Of a DNA stretch of 64,000 nucleotides, positions 52,140-60,970 are shown one piece after another (the first letter of the stretch is position 1; every line of letters begins with the position of its first letter). The notes under the pieces were generated by a model. The model was not told where the DNA came from. It ran no database searches and worked only from the letters and a program-made list of their open reading frames with translations. This stretch comes from Acetobacter oryzoeni (lineage in GTDB: Bacteria; Pseudomonadota; Alphaproteobacteria; Acetobacterales; Acetobacteraceae). A program made the translations under genes and the position numbers. The stretch is from contig NZ_CP042808.1 of NCBI RefSeq assembly GCF_004014775.2, positions 2,363,001-2,427,000 on the forward strand, given 5' to 3'.

Positions 52140-53573
52140 TTATGTGGACGGCCGTTTAAAGGCAATGCTTCACATTGTCTTTCCCATGCAATTTCCAAAA
52201 CGTATTATTCTACTGGCGGATGATGCATACCGATTTAACGTGAAGACCCGGTCAGATGCGCTCTTATGTCCGGCCTGTTTATGCGACTTTATGCGCTGGC
52301 CATCATGGGTGTGCGCTCACGTGTCAGGCACCAATCTCGTATCGCGTGCTCAGGGGCACAGACGGTCGAACGGTATGGCCTGAACTGTTGCTGAATGACA
52401 GTCTTCCCATCACGTCGGTTCATACATCCTGCCGGATTTACCGGAGCAAGCTCCGGTGTCCATCGTTCTGCTGGTACAAGTCAGCCTGCTGAAACACTGA
52501 CACCAGCCGGACGATAGATCTCTTTACGTGACAACAACGCCCAGATGATACGAGCCATTTTATTGGCAAGTGCAACTGTTGCCAGACGCCTTGGACGACG
52601 CGCCATGAGTTCGCATAGCCACTGACCCGCAGCGCTCTCCCACTTCTGGGCACGATGAAGCATGGCCGTGGCGCCAAGAACCAGCAATGTTCTTATCTGC
52701 CGGTTGCCCGCTTTGGTAATCCTTCCCAGACGGGTTTTACCACCTGTAGAATGCTGACGAGGCACAAGCCCAAGCCATGCGGCAAAATGGCGCGCAGAGG
52801 CGAAGGAGCCAATATCCGCGACCGAGGCGACAATCATGGAAGCCGTTATGGGACCTACCCCGGGAATGGTCATCAGCCGACGCGCATCATCATCGTTTTT
52901 TGCACGCGCCCGGATCTGCCCTTCCAAAGCATCAATGCTCTGAGCGACTTTTTCGTAATGCTCAAATAACAACATGGCACTCTGCTTCATGGCAGCAGGC
53001 AGGTCTGCTGATGCCTCTATTTTTGCCATCAGCACTGGCAGCCGGCGTGTGCCCAGAGGGGCAATCAGCCCGAACTCGGAAGCAAGAGCCCGTAACGCAT
53101 TACTCAACATGGTCTGCTGTTTGACCAGAAGAGCACGGGTGGAATGCAGCGACAACACACCTTGCTGCTCTTCGCTCTTGATCGGAACAAACATCGTATC
53201 AGGATGAGTTGCCGCCATGCAGATTGCAGCCGCATCAACAGCGTCATTTTTCTTGCCTTTTTTGACAAATGGTTTGACCCGATCAGGAGGAACCAGTTTG
53301 ACATCATGACCAATCCTGCTGATCACCCGTGCCCAGTAATGCGCTGACCCGCAGGCTTCCAGCACAACTTCACAGGGGGCAAGCTTTGCAAAAAATGCCG
53401 AAACTTCACTGCGACCAAGCTTGCATTTGAAAATGCTCTTTCCATTCGCATCAGTTCCATGAGCCTGAAAAACAGATTTGGCAATATCAAGGCCGACTAT
53501 GCTAGCTTTCATCCGGGCGGTCTCCTTCTGATGGTCAGTGAACCTCCATTATGGCACATCGATGCCGCAGGGA
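52140..53573 (-). mobile_element. IS110-family insertion sequence in the relaxase gene
   Basis: About 1.43 kb flanked by the 7-bp direct repeat GGCCGTC (52133-52139 and 53574-53580). It contains one transposase gene and ~340 bp of noncoding DNA on the left, typical for IS110-type elements that carry a regulatory RNA region. No obvious terminal inverted repeats. The direct repeats may be a target duplication or a match between target and IS end. Confidence 0.85.
52481..53512 (-). CDS. IS110-family transposase (DEDD recombinase)
   Basis: A 343-residue transposase. The N-terminal RuvC-like DEDD domain has VGLDIAKSVFQAHG, VVLEACGSAHYWAR and KNDAVDAAAICMAA; the C-terminal transposase_20 domain has IPGVGPITASMIVASV and the catalytic Ser region WLGLVPRQHSTGGKTRLGRITKAGN. 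Length and motifs are complete, so it is probably active. Confidence 0.95.
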   Translation of the reverse strand: MKASIVGLDIAKSVFQAHGTDANGKSIFKCKLGRSEVSAFFAKLAPCEVVLEACGSAHYWARVISRIGHDVKLVPPDRVKPFVKKGKKNDAVDAAAICMAATHPDTMFVPIKSEEQQGVLSLHSTRALLVKQQTMLSNALRALASEFGLIAPLGTRRLPVLMAKIEASADLPAAMKQSAMLLFEHYEKVAQSIDALEGQIRARAKNDDDARRLMTIPGVGPITASMIVASVADIGSFASARHFAAWLGLVPRQHSTGGKTRLGRITKAGNRQIRTLLVLGATAMLHRAQKWESAAGQWLCELMARRPRRLATVALANKMARIIWALLSRKEIYRPAGVSVSAG

Positions 53574-54494
53574 GGCCGTCCACCCCATCTCATCCAGCAA
53601 CCATTGCCCCTCTCCAACCTGATGGGCGAGACCAAGCCCTTCCAGCCGACGCAGGCGTCCGACCTTCAATGCCCCGAACGGATCGGGCTGCTCACCAGGC
53701 GAAGGCGCCGTGTCGATGACGCCATCGCGCCCCGCATCGCGCTGAAGCTGCCGGTCAAGCTGGGTCCAGTATTCGGCATCGACCTGACGTTCGAGGGCGC
53801 GGTGAATTTCGATGTCATTGCGCTGCCCGAGTTCCTGCGTCACCAGATCCTGGGCACGGGCGCGCAACCCGTCTTTGATATAATCCCGCGAGATGACAAG
53901 GTCGCTGCCATCCTCGGCTACACCGCGCACGAGGATATGGACGTGGGGGTGCTGCGTGTTCCAGTGATCCACCCCCACCCAGTCCAGTTTCGTGCCGAAG
54001 TCTTTTTCCATCTGCCCGACCAGTTCGCGGGCATAGCCCTTGATGTCGGCCATGTCGGGCGCGTCCTCGGGCGAGACGATGAAACGGAAATGGTGACGGT
54101 CGTCCTCGCAGCGTTCGGCGAACGCCTTCGGGTCGGCATCGTCGATGCCGGGACCAAAGAGCCGTGCCTTCTCACCGTCCTTCGTGACCCCTTCCCGGCG
54201 CAGGTAACGCAGATGGGCGGCGAGCGGCGCCTTGCGCCCGCTATGGCGTACGACACGGGCCTTGACGGTCACGCGGCGGGCTCGGCTGGTCAGCAGGCGA
54301 TTGGCCCTGGCTGCCGCGATGCGGCCACGCCCGAAGGACGAACGGGAACCACTGCCGTTGCGGCCCGAGCGGAACCCGCCGCCACCGGCACGCTGGGCCG
54401 AAGCAAGGGCCTGGGCGACGAAGGGCTTGAGCCGCTGGGCGCGCGGCGAGCGGATGCGACCCAGACGGGGCCGGAAGTCATTCTCGCGGGCCAT
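53535..54494 (-). pseudogene. Relaxase/mobilisation nuclease, N-terminal fragment interrupted by IS110
   Basis: A 319-residue 5' fragment of a VirD2/TraI-type relaxase. It keeps the metal-binding triad in DHWNTQHPHVHIL (His177, His184, His186) and the RFIVSPEDA strand, so the nicking domain is complete. The last ~11 residues are encoded by the IS. TGGAGG precedes the ATG at 54494. Nicking by the fragment is possible, but loss of the C-terminal half probably impairs transfer. Confidence 0.9.
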
Positions 54495-54619
54495 TGGACC
54501 CTCCAATGTGCGAAAAAGGCTGGTGCAACAAAGGAAAACAGGGTCGGCAAACATTGCCAAAGAAGAGGAAACATTGCTGAAAGAACGAAAAAACGCAGGA
54601 AAACCGACACCCCAACCGA

Positions 54620-54634
54620 GGCGCAATGTGCGCC
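54620..54634. other. Candidate oriT hairpin upstream of the relaxase
   Basis: GGCGCA-ATG-TGCGCC lies in the 282-bp noncoding stretch (54495-54776) between the lytic transglycosylase and relaxase genes. Relaxase genes often adjoin their oriT, so this small palindrome is a candidate, without a recognisable nic consensus. Confidence 0.25.
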
Positions 54635-54776
54635 CTTTTATCTCGCCTCTCATTCCCCCTGCCCCAGAGCGCCTGTTCACCCCTGCCTGCACCTACCCCG
54701 CGATGATGTCTGCTGCCCCGAGCGTCACCCACGAACCGTGGAAAATCGGCAGAAGAGAGAGCGGAAAAGTGCGCAT

Positions 54777-55493
54777 TCATGGCATTGCTCCCGATGCGGA
54801 AGAGACAACGAACAACCCATCCGAAAGCGGCCTGACAGGCGCGAGACCATGCGCGATGATGTCACTTCGAACACCATGCGACGGCAGCTTCATTGCAACC
54901 GGAACGCCTTTCCTCGCGTCGTCCGACTGCACGACGAAAATCGGTGCACGGGTCCAGAACAGCGGATCAGGATGCGAAACCGGCAGCAACGATTCACCAC
55001 CGCCCTGACCGATCAGGGACAGCAATCCGGCGACATAGGCGCGCGTTTCGGGTGGCAGCGGACGTTGCCGATCACGGTAGTCCTCATAGCGCCCCGGCCC
55101 GGCGTTATAGGCTGCCAGGAAACCCGGCGAGCCGTAACGATCGTGCATCTCGCGCAGGAACGCAGCGCCCGCGAGGATGTTGTCATGCACATCGAACGGA
55201 TCGCTTCCCAGCCCGTAACGGGTACGAAGGTCGCTCCAGGTCGCGGGCATGATCTGCATGAGGCCGAGCGCGCCTTTCGATGAAATCGCGCCAATATCAC
55301 CACCGCTCTCAGCGCTCATGACGGCCCGTATCCATGTGGCGGGAATGTTGAAGCGCTGCACGGCTTCAGCGATCACCGCACCATAAGGATCGGTGTCAGC
55401 GGGCGCTGGAACCGATGCCGCCCATGACAGGTCAGGTGCGCCCGATACGCCGATTGCAATAACACCGACAGCGAGGAAGAAGATGCGTCGCAT
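54777..55493 (-). CDS. Lytic transglycosylase (VirB1-like)
   Basis: A 238-residue periplasmic SLT-domain enzyme that opens peptidoglycan for the conjugation channel. Signal peptide (IFFLAVGVIAIGVSGAPDLSWAA), catalytic Glu in AVMSAESGG (~60), SSKGALGLMQIMPATW and AAYNAGPGRYEDYRDR follow the family order. The ATG at 55493 lies 4 nt after the DUF736 stop. Confidence 0.92.
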   Translation of the reverse strand: MRRIFFLAVGVIAIGVSGAPDLSWAASVPAPADTDPYGAVIAEAVQRFNIPATWIRAVMSAESGGDIGAISSKGALGLMQIMPATWSDLRTRYGLGSDPFDVHDNILAGAAFLREMHDRYGSPGFLAAYNAGPGRYEDYRDRQRPLPPETRAYVAGLLSLIGQGGGESLLPVSHPDPLFWTRAPIFVVQSDDARKGVPVAMKLPSHGVRSDIIAHGLAPVRPLSDGLFVVSSASGAMP

Positions 55494-55497
55494 CGTC

Positions 55498-55836
55498 TCA
55501 TTCCCCGCGTTCGACACGCCGTGACGGACGCGTCCAGTTCAGCACCCAGACCGCACGCTCCCCACCGGCACGGAAGAGATTGGCACGGATCGGCTGCGCG
55601 AAGGCGGGATCATCGAGTGCCACGGCGATGTAATCACCTGCCCTTTCGCCAGTGCGTTTCCAGCCCGCACCAACCTCCGGGCCATCAGCGTCGGTGAGAT
55701 GGACGCGGTAATCCGGCGCATGTTCGGCATCGGAAAACTCAGCCGGAACGAGGATGATGTCCTGTGTCACGGTAAGGGTGCGAATACGCCCGACAAAACC
55801 GGCTTTGGTGCGGGTAAAAAGACCGATCTGTGCCAT
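55498..55836 (-). CDS. DUF736 protein
   Basis: A 112-residue DUF736 protein (MAQIGLFTRTKAGFVGRIRTLTV; GAGWKRTGERAGDYIAVALDDPAFAQPIRANLF). Such proteins are nearly universal in alphaproteobacterial conjugative elements; function unknown. A second copy lies at 61601-61927. It starts one base after traF. Confidence 0.9.
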   Translation of the reverse strand: MAQIGLFTRTKAGFVGRIRTLTVTQDIILVPAEFSDAEHAPDYRVHLTDADGPEVGAGWKRTGERAGDYIAVALDDPAFAQPIRANLFRAGGERAVWVLNWTRPSRRVERGE

Positions 55837-55837
55837 T

Positions 55838-56395
55838 TCATTGCCCTTTCAGTGACGGATTGAAGGTCACGGTGACAGGCTGCCTGTTCCCGGATGGAAG
55901 CCAGACCGGGGTGGCGCGACCGATGACGGTGGACAGGGGCAACGGGCCGAAATACCGACCGTCGAGACTGCGTGGCTCGGCCGGGTTCATGACGAAGACT
56001 TCCCCGAAAGCGAGATGTCGGCACCCCTGCCAGACGGGCAATGGACGGCCCCGGTGATCGAGGGATTGCGCGTCGCCAGTGAATTTTCCGTCGATGGTTA
56101 CGCGCTGCCCGATACGGCACACGGACTGCCCAGCGATAGCCGCTACAGGCTTGAGCAGGGGCACACCGGGAGGGAGGTAGCCGCGTTTTGCCAGCAGCAT
56201 CGCCTCGCGCGCTGGCAGACGGACGGCGACCAGATCACCGACATGCGGTGTGGGGTTCCTATGCAATCGGTACAACCCGACGGGCACGCTCGCCGTCTCG
56301 TTCCAGATCAGCCGTGGCGCAGGATGAACGACCATCGACGCACCCACACCGAGTACGGCAAAATAGGTCGCAAAGAACCAGCCACGCCGGGTCAT
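55838..56395 (-). CDS. traF: TraF-type S26 signal peptidase
   Basis: A 185-residue inner-membrane peptidase. One N-terminal helix (FFATYFAVLGVGASMVV), the catalytic Ser in TASVPVGLYRLH (~35) and the Lys in PPGVPLLKPVAAIAGQ (~80) form the Ser-Lys dyad. In IncP plasmids TraF matures and cyclises the TrbC pilin. Start overlaps the DUF2840 stop (ATGA). Confidence 0.92.
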   Translation of the reverse strand: MTRRGWFFATYFAVLGVGASMVVHPAPRLIWNETASVPVGLYRLHRNPTPHVGDLVAVRLPAREAMLLAKRGYLPPGVPLLKPVAAIAGQSVCRIGQRVTIDGKFTGDAQSLDHRGRPLPVWQGCRHLAFGEVFVMNPAEPRSLDGRYFGPLPLSTVIGRATPVWLPSGNRQPVTVTFNPSLKGQ

Positions 56396-56892
56396 GACAT
56401 CACCTGCCGCCGCTTGAGCCATGCTGAATGCTGCTCGCGCGTATAGGCACGCGGCTCATGTCCGACAGTGATGCGATGGTGCAGATGCCGCCAGTATTCG
56501 GGTGCCGCGTCCGCCGGATCGAGACCCAGCGCCTCAACGGCGTTGATCGCCTGAAGCACACGTTCAACCCTCGGCCAGCTATCGACACGCAGCAGGATTT
56601 CGCCGCCAGGACGCACAAACGGGAGGGTCTGGAACGGGCTTCCTACCGCCACCGCCCGCACGATGTCGATGCGCGAGACCGTGATGCCCAGATCGTCCGA
56701 CGCCCAGCGGACGAAGGCAAAGATGCTGCCCGGCGCGAAACTGGAAATGCTACGGCGATCGTCAAGGATCTGTTCGTCAGCGCGTTGACCGAAGCGCAAC
56801 CAGTGCTCGACACGTTTTTCGATCCAGGTCAGTTCGACATGGGTCAGCGACGCCGCGCGCAGATGCGTCGGCGAAGGAAGTCGTCCATTCAT
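56392..56892 (-). CDS. DUF2840 protein
   Basis: A 166-residue protein of the DUF2840 family (LTHVELTWIEKRVEHWLRFG; GSIFAFVRWASDDLGI; EYWRHLHHRITVGHEPRAYT). It is always found between par genes and traF in these elements; function unknown. Overlaps both neighbours by four bases. Confidence 0.88.
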   Translation of the reverse strand: MNGRLPSPTHLRAASLTHVELTWIEKRVEHWLRFGQRADEQILDDRRSISSFAPGSIFAFVRWASDDLGITVSRIDIVRAVAVGSPFQTLPFVRPGGEILLRVDSWPRVERVLQAINAVEALGLDPADAAPEYWRHLHHRITVGHEPRAYTREQHSAWLKRRQVMS

Positions 56893-57131
56893 GGCACGTC
56901 TCCGGAATTGTCAGGGAATTCGCGGGCCAGCAGCGCGCGCAGCGTATCGGCGACGGTCATGCCGCGCTGGAACGCCGCGACCTTGATGCGGGCGCGCAAG
57001 GCCGGTGTGACGTCGATCGTCAGCCGGGCGGTAAAACTGTTGGCGAGCGCAGTCCTGTCCGCTGCCTTTACCCAACGCTCGGGGTCGGCAGGACGCGATG
57101 CGAAGCCGTTTCGGGATGGTGTCCCGGTCAT
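56889..57131 (-). CDS. Ribbon-helix-helix protein, probable ParA partner
   Basis: An 80-residue protein with a C-terminal RHH motif (NSFTARLTIDVTPALRARIKVAAFQRGMTVADTLRALL). Its position directly after parA, overlapping by four bases, fits a ParG/CopG-like centromere-binding partner. No sequence proof of partition function. Confidence 0.78.
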   Translation of the reverse strand: MTGTPSRNGFASRPADPERWVKAADRTALANSFTARLTIDVTPALRARIKVAAFQRGMTVADTLRALLAREFPDNSGDVP

Positions 57132-57766
57132 GACGCCAGCCCCCCGATCTCGGCCGCCAGCGCGGCGATTTCACGGGCTGCGATACCCTGCGGTCGCAGG
57201 TCACAGACCAGGCGGCCGGAACGTGCGGCATCGGCGAAAGCGACCCGTTGGCCGATCCGCGCCATGAGCGCCGCCGGGTCATGCCCGGCCAGCGCCAGCC
57301 GGGTCTCGCGGGCAATGACCGTGCGCGTGGCGCAGCGGTTGAGCACGAAGCGGGCCAGCAGACCGGGACGGAAGAGCCGCGCTTCGGCCAGCAGCCGCAG
57401 CATCTCGCCCGAGGCCCAGCCATCGAACGGCGAAGGCTGGGCGGGAATCAGCACCAGGTCGGCGGCCAGCAGGGCGGAGCGCAACAAGGACGCCACACGC
57501 GGAGGACCGTCGATGACGACGTGATCCACCCCCTGAGCCAGTTCCGGAGCCTCGTGGTGCAGCGTGTCGCGCGCCAGTCCTACGACACCGAACAGTCTGG
57601 GCAGCCCTTCCCTCGCCCGCTGTGCTGACCAGTCCAGCGCCGAGCCTTGCGGGTCGGCGTCGATGACCGTCACGCGCCGGCCTTCCCGAGCCCATTGGCC
57701 GGCAAGATGCAGCGCCAGCGTCGTCTTGCCGACACCACCCTTCTGGTTGAGGAGCGCCACGATCAT
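57128..57766 (-). CDS. parA: ParA-family partition ATPase
   Basis: A 212-residue deviant-Walker ATPase: NQKGGVGKTTLALHLA (~8-22) and VTVIDADPQGSALDW (~36). It has no N-terminal HTH, so it is the small type-Ib ParA. It would help to keep the element, if excised and replicating, through cell division. Overlaps repA and the RHH gene. Confidence 0.93.
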   Translation of the reverse strand: MIVALLNQKGGVGKTTLALHLAGQWAREGRRVTVIDADPQGSALDWSAQRAREGLPRLFGVVGLARDTLHHEAPELAQGVDHVVIDGPPRVASLLRSALLAADLVLIPAQPSPFDGWASGEMLRLLAEARLFRPGLLARFVLNRCATRTVIARETRLALAGHDPAALMARIGQRVAFADAARSGRLVCDLRPQGIAAREIAALAAEIGGLAS

Positions 57767-58854
57767 GGCCCGCCTCCACGCCCCTGCCGGCGGGAGACGG
57801 ATGGGTCACGGCCGTTATCCGCAAGGCGGCCCGTCCCAACAACATAAGAGTTAGATTCTAAGTTAGATAAGTTAAGGGCTGGAATCGCCGTTTCAGGCCA
57901 AAGACTTAGCTGGGGTTTGCACGCCTGAAGTCCCGATAGTGGCACGCCTGATGTCCCGATAGTCCCAACGCCCGAAGTCCCGATACCATCCACATGACTA
58001 TCCACAGGATCTGTGGATAAGTCGGCAGGCAGGATGCGGAGCAACTCGCGCATACCATCGCGCTCGATGCCCAGCCGGTAACCAGGCAAGGACTGACGGG
58101 CGACAATGCGCCGGATGTCGCAGGCGAAGTCAGCCACCCTGGCGAGACTGCCGGATTTTCGGTGCAGATGGGCAATCTCGAAGGCCCAGCCCGCCTGCTG
58201 TCGCCCGGCATGCTTGCGGGCGACGCGATAGAGCCAGCGTTCGATGCCGCCGGTCAGGCGGAAATAGGCCGGATCGATGGCCAGCACGAGCGAACGGTCG
58301 ATCACGCCGCGATAGAACCATTCGGGAATGACGATCTCGACACCGGCGGCGCGGCCCGTCTGGCTGGCACAGATCTCCCATTCGGTGATCCAGGAAAACT
58401 GCTGGCGGCGCCAGTTCTGGCCGTTGCGGATCGTGGTGGCGACCACGGTGGACTGGAGCCGGGCCAGGGCCGCCTTGAGCAGCCCGTAATCCCGCGCCCC
58501 CGTCTGACGCCCGATACCGCTCAGGAGCTGATAGGGCGTAAAACGCAGGAAGCGCGATGTCGTAAGACCAAGATTTTCCGCCTCGACGATCTGGCTGGCA
58601 GCCCAGATCAGCACATCGGCATCCCAGATCGTCGCCATGCCGTGTTCGGGCATGCCGAGGACTTCGACACGGACGTCGCCAGCTGCGTAGAGGATCGGCA
58701 CCGTGCGTTTCGCCTTGGCGAGCGAGAAAAATGGTCGTTCCATTAGGTCACGCTGATCGCGCGGGCTGGCATCCCCGCCGGAGACCACAAACGGGTGAAG
58801 CCTGCTGCGCTCGCTGGCGGACCGGGAGTGCGACATGCCTGACGCGGTATTCAT
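57763..58854 (-). CDS. repA: Replication initiator RepA (RPA family)
   Basis: A 363-residue plasmid-type replication initiator: PFFSLAKAKRTVPILYAAGDVRVEVLGMPEHGMATIWDADVLIWAASQI opens the RPA domain, with FRLTGGIERWLYRVARKHAG near residue 205. The 3' part of the gene holds iteron-like repeats and DnaA boxes, so the origin may be internal. Presence in an integrated element suggests autonomous replication of the excised form. Start overlaps the AlpA-like gene (ATGA). Confidence 0.9.
   Translation of the reverse strand: MNTASGMSHSRSASERSRLHPFVVSGGDASPRDQRDLMERPFFSLAKAKRTVPILYAAGDVRVEVLGMPEHGMATIWDADVLIWAASQIVEAENLGLTTSRFLRFTPYQLLSGIGRQTGARDYGLLKAALARLQSTVVATTIRNGQNWRRQQFSWITEWEICASQTGRAAGVEIVIPEWFYRGVIDRSLVLAIDPAYFRLTGGIERWLYRVARKHAGRQQAGWAFEIAHLHRKSGSLARVADFACDIRRIVARQSLPGYRLGIERDGMRELLRILPADLSTDPVDSHVDGIGTSGVGTIGTSGVPLSGLQACKPQLSLWPETAIPALNLSNLESNSYVVGTGRLADNGRDPSVSRRQGRGGGP
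57921..57987. repeat. Three iteron-like direct repeats inside repA
   Basis: Copies at 57921-57940 (ACGCCTGAAGTCCCGATAGT), 57944-57963 (one change) and 57968-57987 (three changes). The spacing is 23 and 24 bp, so the copies are read in different codon phases; conservation is therefore at the DNA rather than the protein level. This is what RepA-binding iterons look like. Confidence 0.75.
57998..58020. promoter_or_regulatory. DnaA-box pair beside the iterons
   Basis: CTATCCACA (57998-58006, one mismatch) and TGTGGATAA (58012-58020, exact) face each other 10 bp from the last repeat. Together with the iterons this is a candidate replication origin. Confidence 0.6.
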
Positions 58855-59102
58855 CGCGGAACCTGCCCGGCGGCACGCGCCGCGTCGTAATTCGGGTCAG
58901 AGGTGGACTTGCACGCACCGGCCGCAGCCCAGAGGTCGAGATCGTCGATCAGATAGACGACGCGACCGCCAAGCTTGCGGAACGTCGGTCCCGTTCCGTG
59001 GCAGCGATATTTTTCCAGCGTGCGCGGGGAAAGGCCGAGAATCCGGGCGGCTTCATGAGTGCGCAGATAGCGCGTCGGCGACGGTGCGGTTCGGTCAAGC
59101 AT
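58851..59102 (-). CDS. AlpA/MerR-like helix-turn-helix DNA-binding protein
   Basis: An 83-residue HTH_17 protein (RYLRTHEAARILGLSPRTLEKYRCHGTGPTFRKLGGRVVYLIDDLDLWAA). Similar proteins act as excisionases or as activators in integrative elements. First gene of the repA-parA-relaxase operon; stop overlaps the repA start. Confidence 0.87.
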   Translation of the reverse strand: MLDRTAPSPTRYLRTHEAARILGLSPRTLEKYRCHGTGPTFRKLGGRVVYLIDDLDLWAAAGACKSTSDPNYDAARAAGQVPR

Positions 59103-59325
59103 GGTACGCCTCCATCTGGTTTCGAAGCGCCGCAGGGATGGGGCGGCGGATCAGGATGACGGTGGCGCAGAAAACAGGCGTTGGGGGTGGACGAAGATTT
59201 TTCGGACTCAATGTCCACCCTCCACGGGTCGTGACGCGCCGGAGCGCGACCGGACGTAACCGGGCGGGGGACAGCGTTGGGAAAAGGGAGGCAAACAGCG
59301 CAGGAGAGCGAAAAAACGGCTGACG

Positions 59326-60112
59326 CTATCCGCCGCGCAAGAAATCGAGATAGCCGCCCCGGACCCGGGTTTCGGCATCAAGAAGCAGGCGTTCCGCATG
59401 GCGACGCGCCGCCGTGTTGCGCCATTCGACAGCCGGCAAACCCGCCTGCCATGAACGGTTCGCCGCGACGGCGATGTCGCGTGTGGTTCCACCAGCCTCG
59501 CGGATATCGAAAGCGAGCAGAAGCATGATCTGCCGCGCACGCTGGAGCGGCGTGAGCTGGAGGGCACGCGGAAGCAGGGCGACGCGCTGACCGCGCTGCC
59601 TGCGGAGAAAACGCAGCGCCACATCCAGACGCAGTTCGGCGACCGCATCCATCGGCAACAGCACGGCAGGGCGGCTTGCTGCCGATGGAGCCAGAAGGCG
59701 GACGAACAGATCGCCAGCGGTATCTCCGATCGCCAGCCACGTGTCGTCCATGTCGTCATGACGGGACAGGATCGTCCCCAGCACCGTCGGCTCAATGGGG
59801 GCAACGACCGCGAAATCCGACGGCGCTGGCGTGAGGATCAGCGTCGCCGGTGAAACCTCCGGCCGCCAGACCATACGACCACGCCGGGCAGGTTCATCGG
59901 GAGCATGGACAAAAGCACAGCCCCCAGCGATGGACAAACGCCGCGCACTCGGCAGCAGCATCGACACGCCGACGCGCGATCCGCCGTTGCAGGCGGGCGT
60001 AGTCGCGACGATACGCCGCGTTACGACGCAGGAACTCGACGGCAAAACCGGAACGGTCCAGAGTGCTGATATGATCGCGTATTTCCGGTGAACGCCAGAA
60101 GGGTGTCGGCAT
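59326..60112 (-). pseudogene. DUF6499/DUF2285 regulator-like gene with a frameshift
   Basis: The N-terminal part (60112 to ~59925: WRSPEIRDHISTLDRSGFAVEFLRRNAAYRRDYARL) and the DUF2285 C-terminal part (to 59326: LPMDAVAELRLDVALRFLRRQRG; HAERLLLDAETRVRGGYLDFLRG) are in different frames. A five-C run at 59921-59925 appears to hold one base too many; removing it would give HRWGCAFVHAPDEP and one protein of ~260 residues. It may be a real inactivation, a programmed shift or a sequence error. These proteins are typical of Tn4371-like elements. Confidence 0.75.
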
Positions 60113-60252
60113 GACGGCCTCTCTCTGTCTGGCCCCTCATACGGCAAGGGGGCAGCCTCGATTAACCGGACCGGAACCGCGAGTGCATAGACCCTGAATT
60201 TTTATCGGGGAGAGTGTCGAGGAGGACGAAGACGCGGGCTGGCGAAGTCCAG

Positions 60253-60516
60253 CTATTGCAGACGTGGCGCCAGCAGATGCCCGTAGCCGACTTCGGTCAT
60301 CCAGCGCGCCCGTGCCAGATGGCTCGCATGGACAGTTCTGGCACGTTCGGGTTCGCGCGCGGGATCGAGCCCAAACAGCACCTCGACCACTTCACGCCAG
60401 TCGGCACCTTCCTCCTCGGCGATCAGCAGGCGCAGGTAAAGTTCGAGATGCTGCTCGTCGTATGGGTTCACACGCGCCGTCAGAGGTGGACAATCCTGAA
60501 AAGGCAGGTCGGTCAT
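60253..60516 (-). CDS. Conserved small acidic protein of integrative elements
   Basis: An 87-residue protein (PYDEQHLELYLRLLIAEEEGADWREVVEVLFGLDP; ARTVHASHLARARWMTEVGY). It commonly accompanies DUF2285 genes, but I know no function. GAGGGA precedes the ATG at 60516; the longer frame to 60678 is not needed. Confidence 0.75.
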   Translation of the reverse strand: MTDLPFQDCPPLTARVNPYDEQHLELYLRLLIAEEEGADWREVVEVLFGLDPAREPERARTVHASHLARARWMTEVGYGHLLAPRLQ

Positions 60517-60646
60517 GGCGGTCCCTCGTGATACCGCAATCAGATCGATGTGATAACAAATCCATGCAATGATGATCGTCCGATGGTTCCGCGCTGACAT
60601 AAAAACAACGCAGCGCCCAACAGAATGACTACGAAAATCAGGTCGC

Positions 60647-60931
60647 TCAGGACGGGCTGCGTCCGCGACGCCCCGCATTCTGTCGCGCTTGGGGATCGGA
60701 AGTCTCGTGAAGAAACATCACACCACGCCCTTGTCCGGACTCGATGAACAGGATGCCCGCCGCCTCCAATGCGCGGCGGACCTGATCGATCGTGCCCTCC
60801 TGAACGCCAAGGCCGCGCTCGGATTCGAGGCGCTTGAGCGCGGTCAATGCTACGAGGGCCTTTTCAGCGAGCCGTTCCTGTGTCCAGTTCAGAAGTGCCC
60901 GTGCCGCCCTAACCTGTCGGCCAGTGATCAT
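60647..60931 (-). CDS. XRE-family transcriptional regulator
   Basis: A 94-residue HTH protein: GRQVRAARALLNWTQERLAEKALVALTALKRLESERG is the DNA-binding part, followed by GTIDQVRRALEAAGILFIESGQGRGVMF, common in small phage/ICE repressors. Two palindromes overlap its start and promoter, which suggests autoregulation. Confidence 0.88.
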   Translation of the reverse strand: MITGRQVRAARALLNWTQERLAEKALVALTALKRLESERGLGVQEGTIDQVRRALEAAGILFIESGQGRGVMFLHETSDPQARQNAGRRGRSPS

Positions 60932-60941
60932 CCATGATCAC
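60924..60941. promoter_or_regulatory. Perfect palindrome over the XRE start codon
   Basis: GTGATCAT-CC-ATGATCAC, with 8-bp perfect arms, covers the start codon of the XRE gene. It is a good candidate for an autoregulatory operator. Confidence 0.6.
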
Positions 60942-60970
60942 ATCCGACATGCCAGACATCCACACCAGAA

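Noticed and set aside
51251..52159. A 302-codon + strand frame opposite the relaxase C-terminal part
   Set aside because: Same reason: antisense to a recognised DUF3363 coding region, with low-complexity Arg/Pro content.
53538..55283. A 581-codon + strand open frame opposite the relaxase and lytic transglycosylase genes
   Set aside because: It is a shadow of GC-rich minus-strand genes; those have clear motifs and overlapping starts, and the + frame has none.
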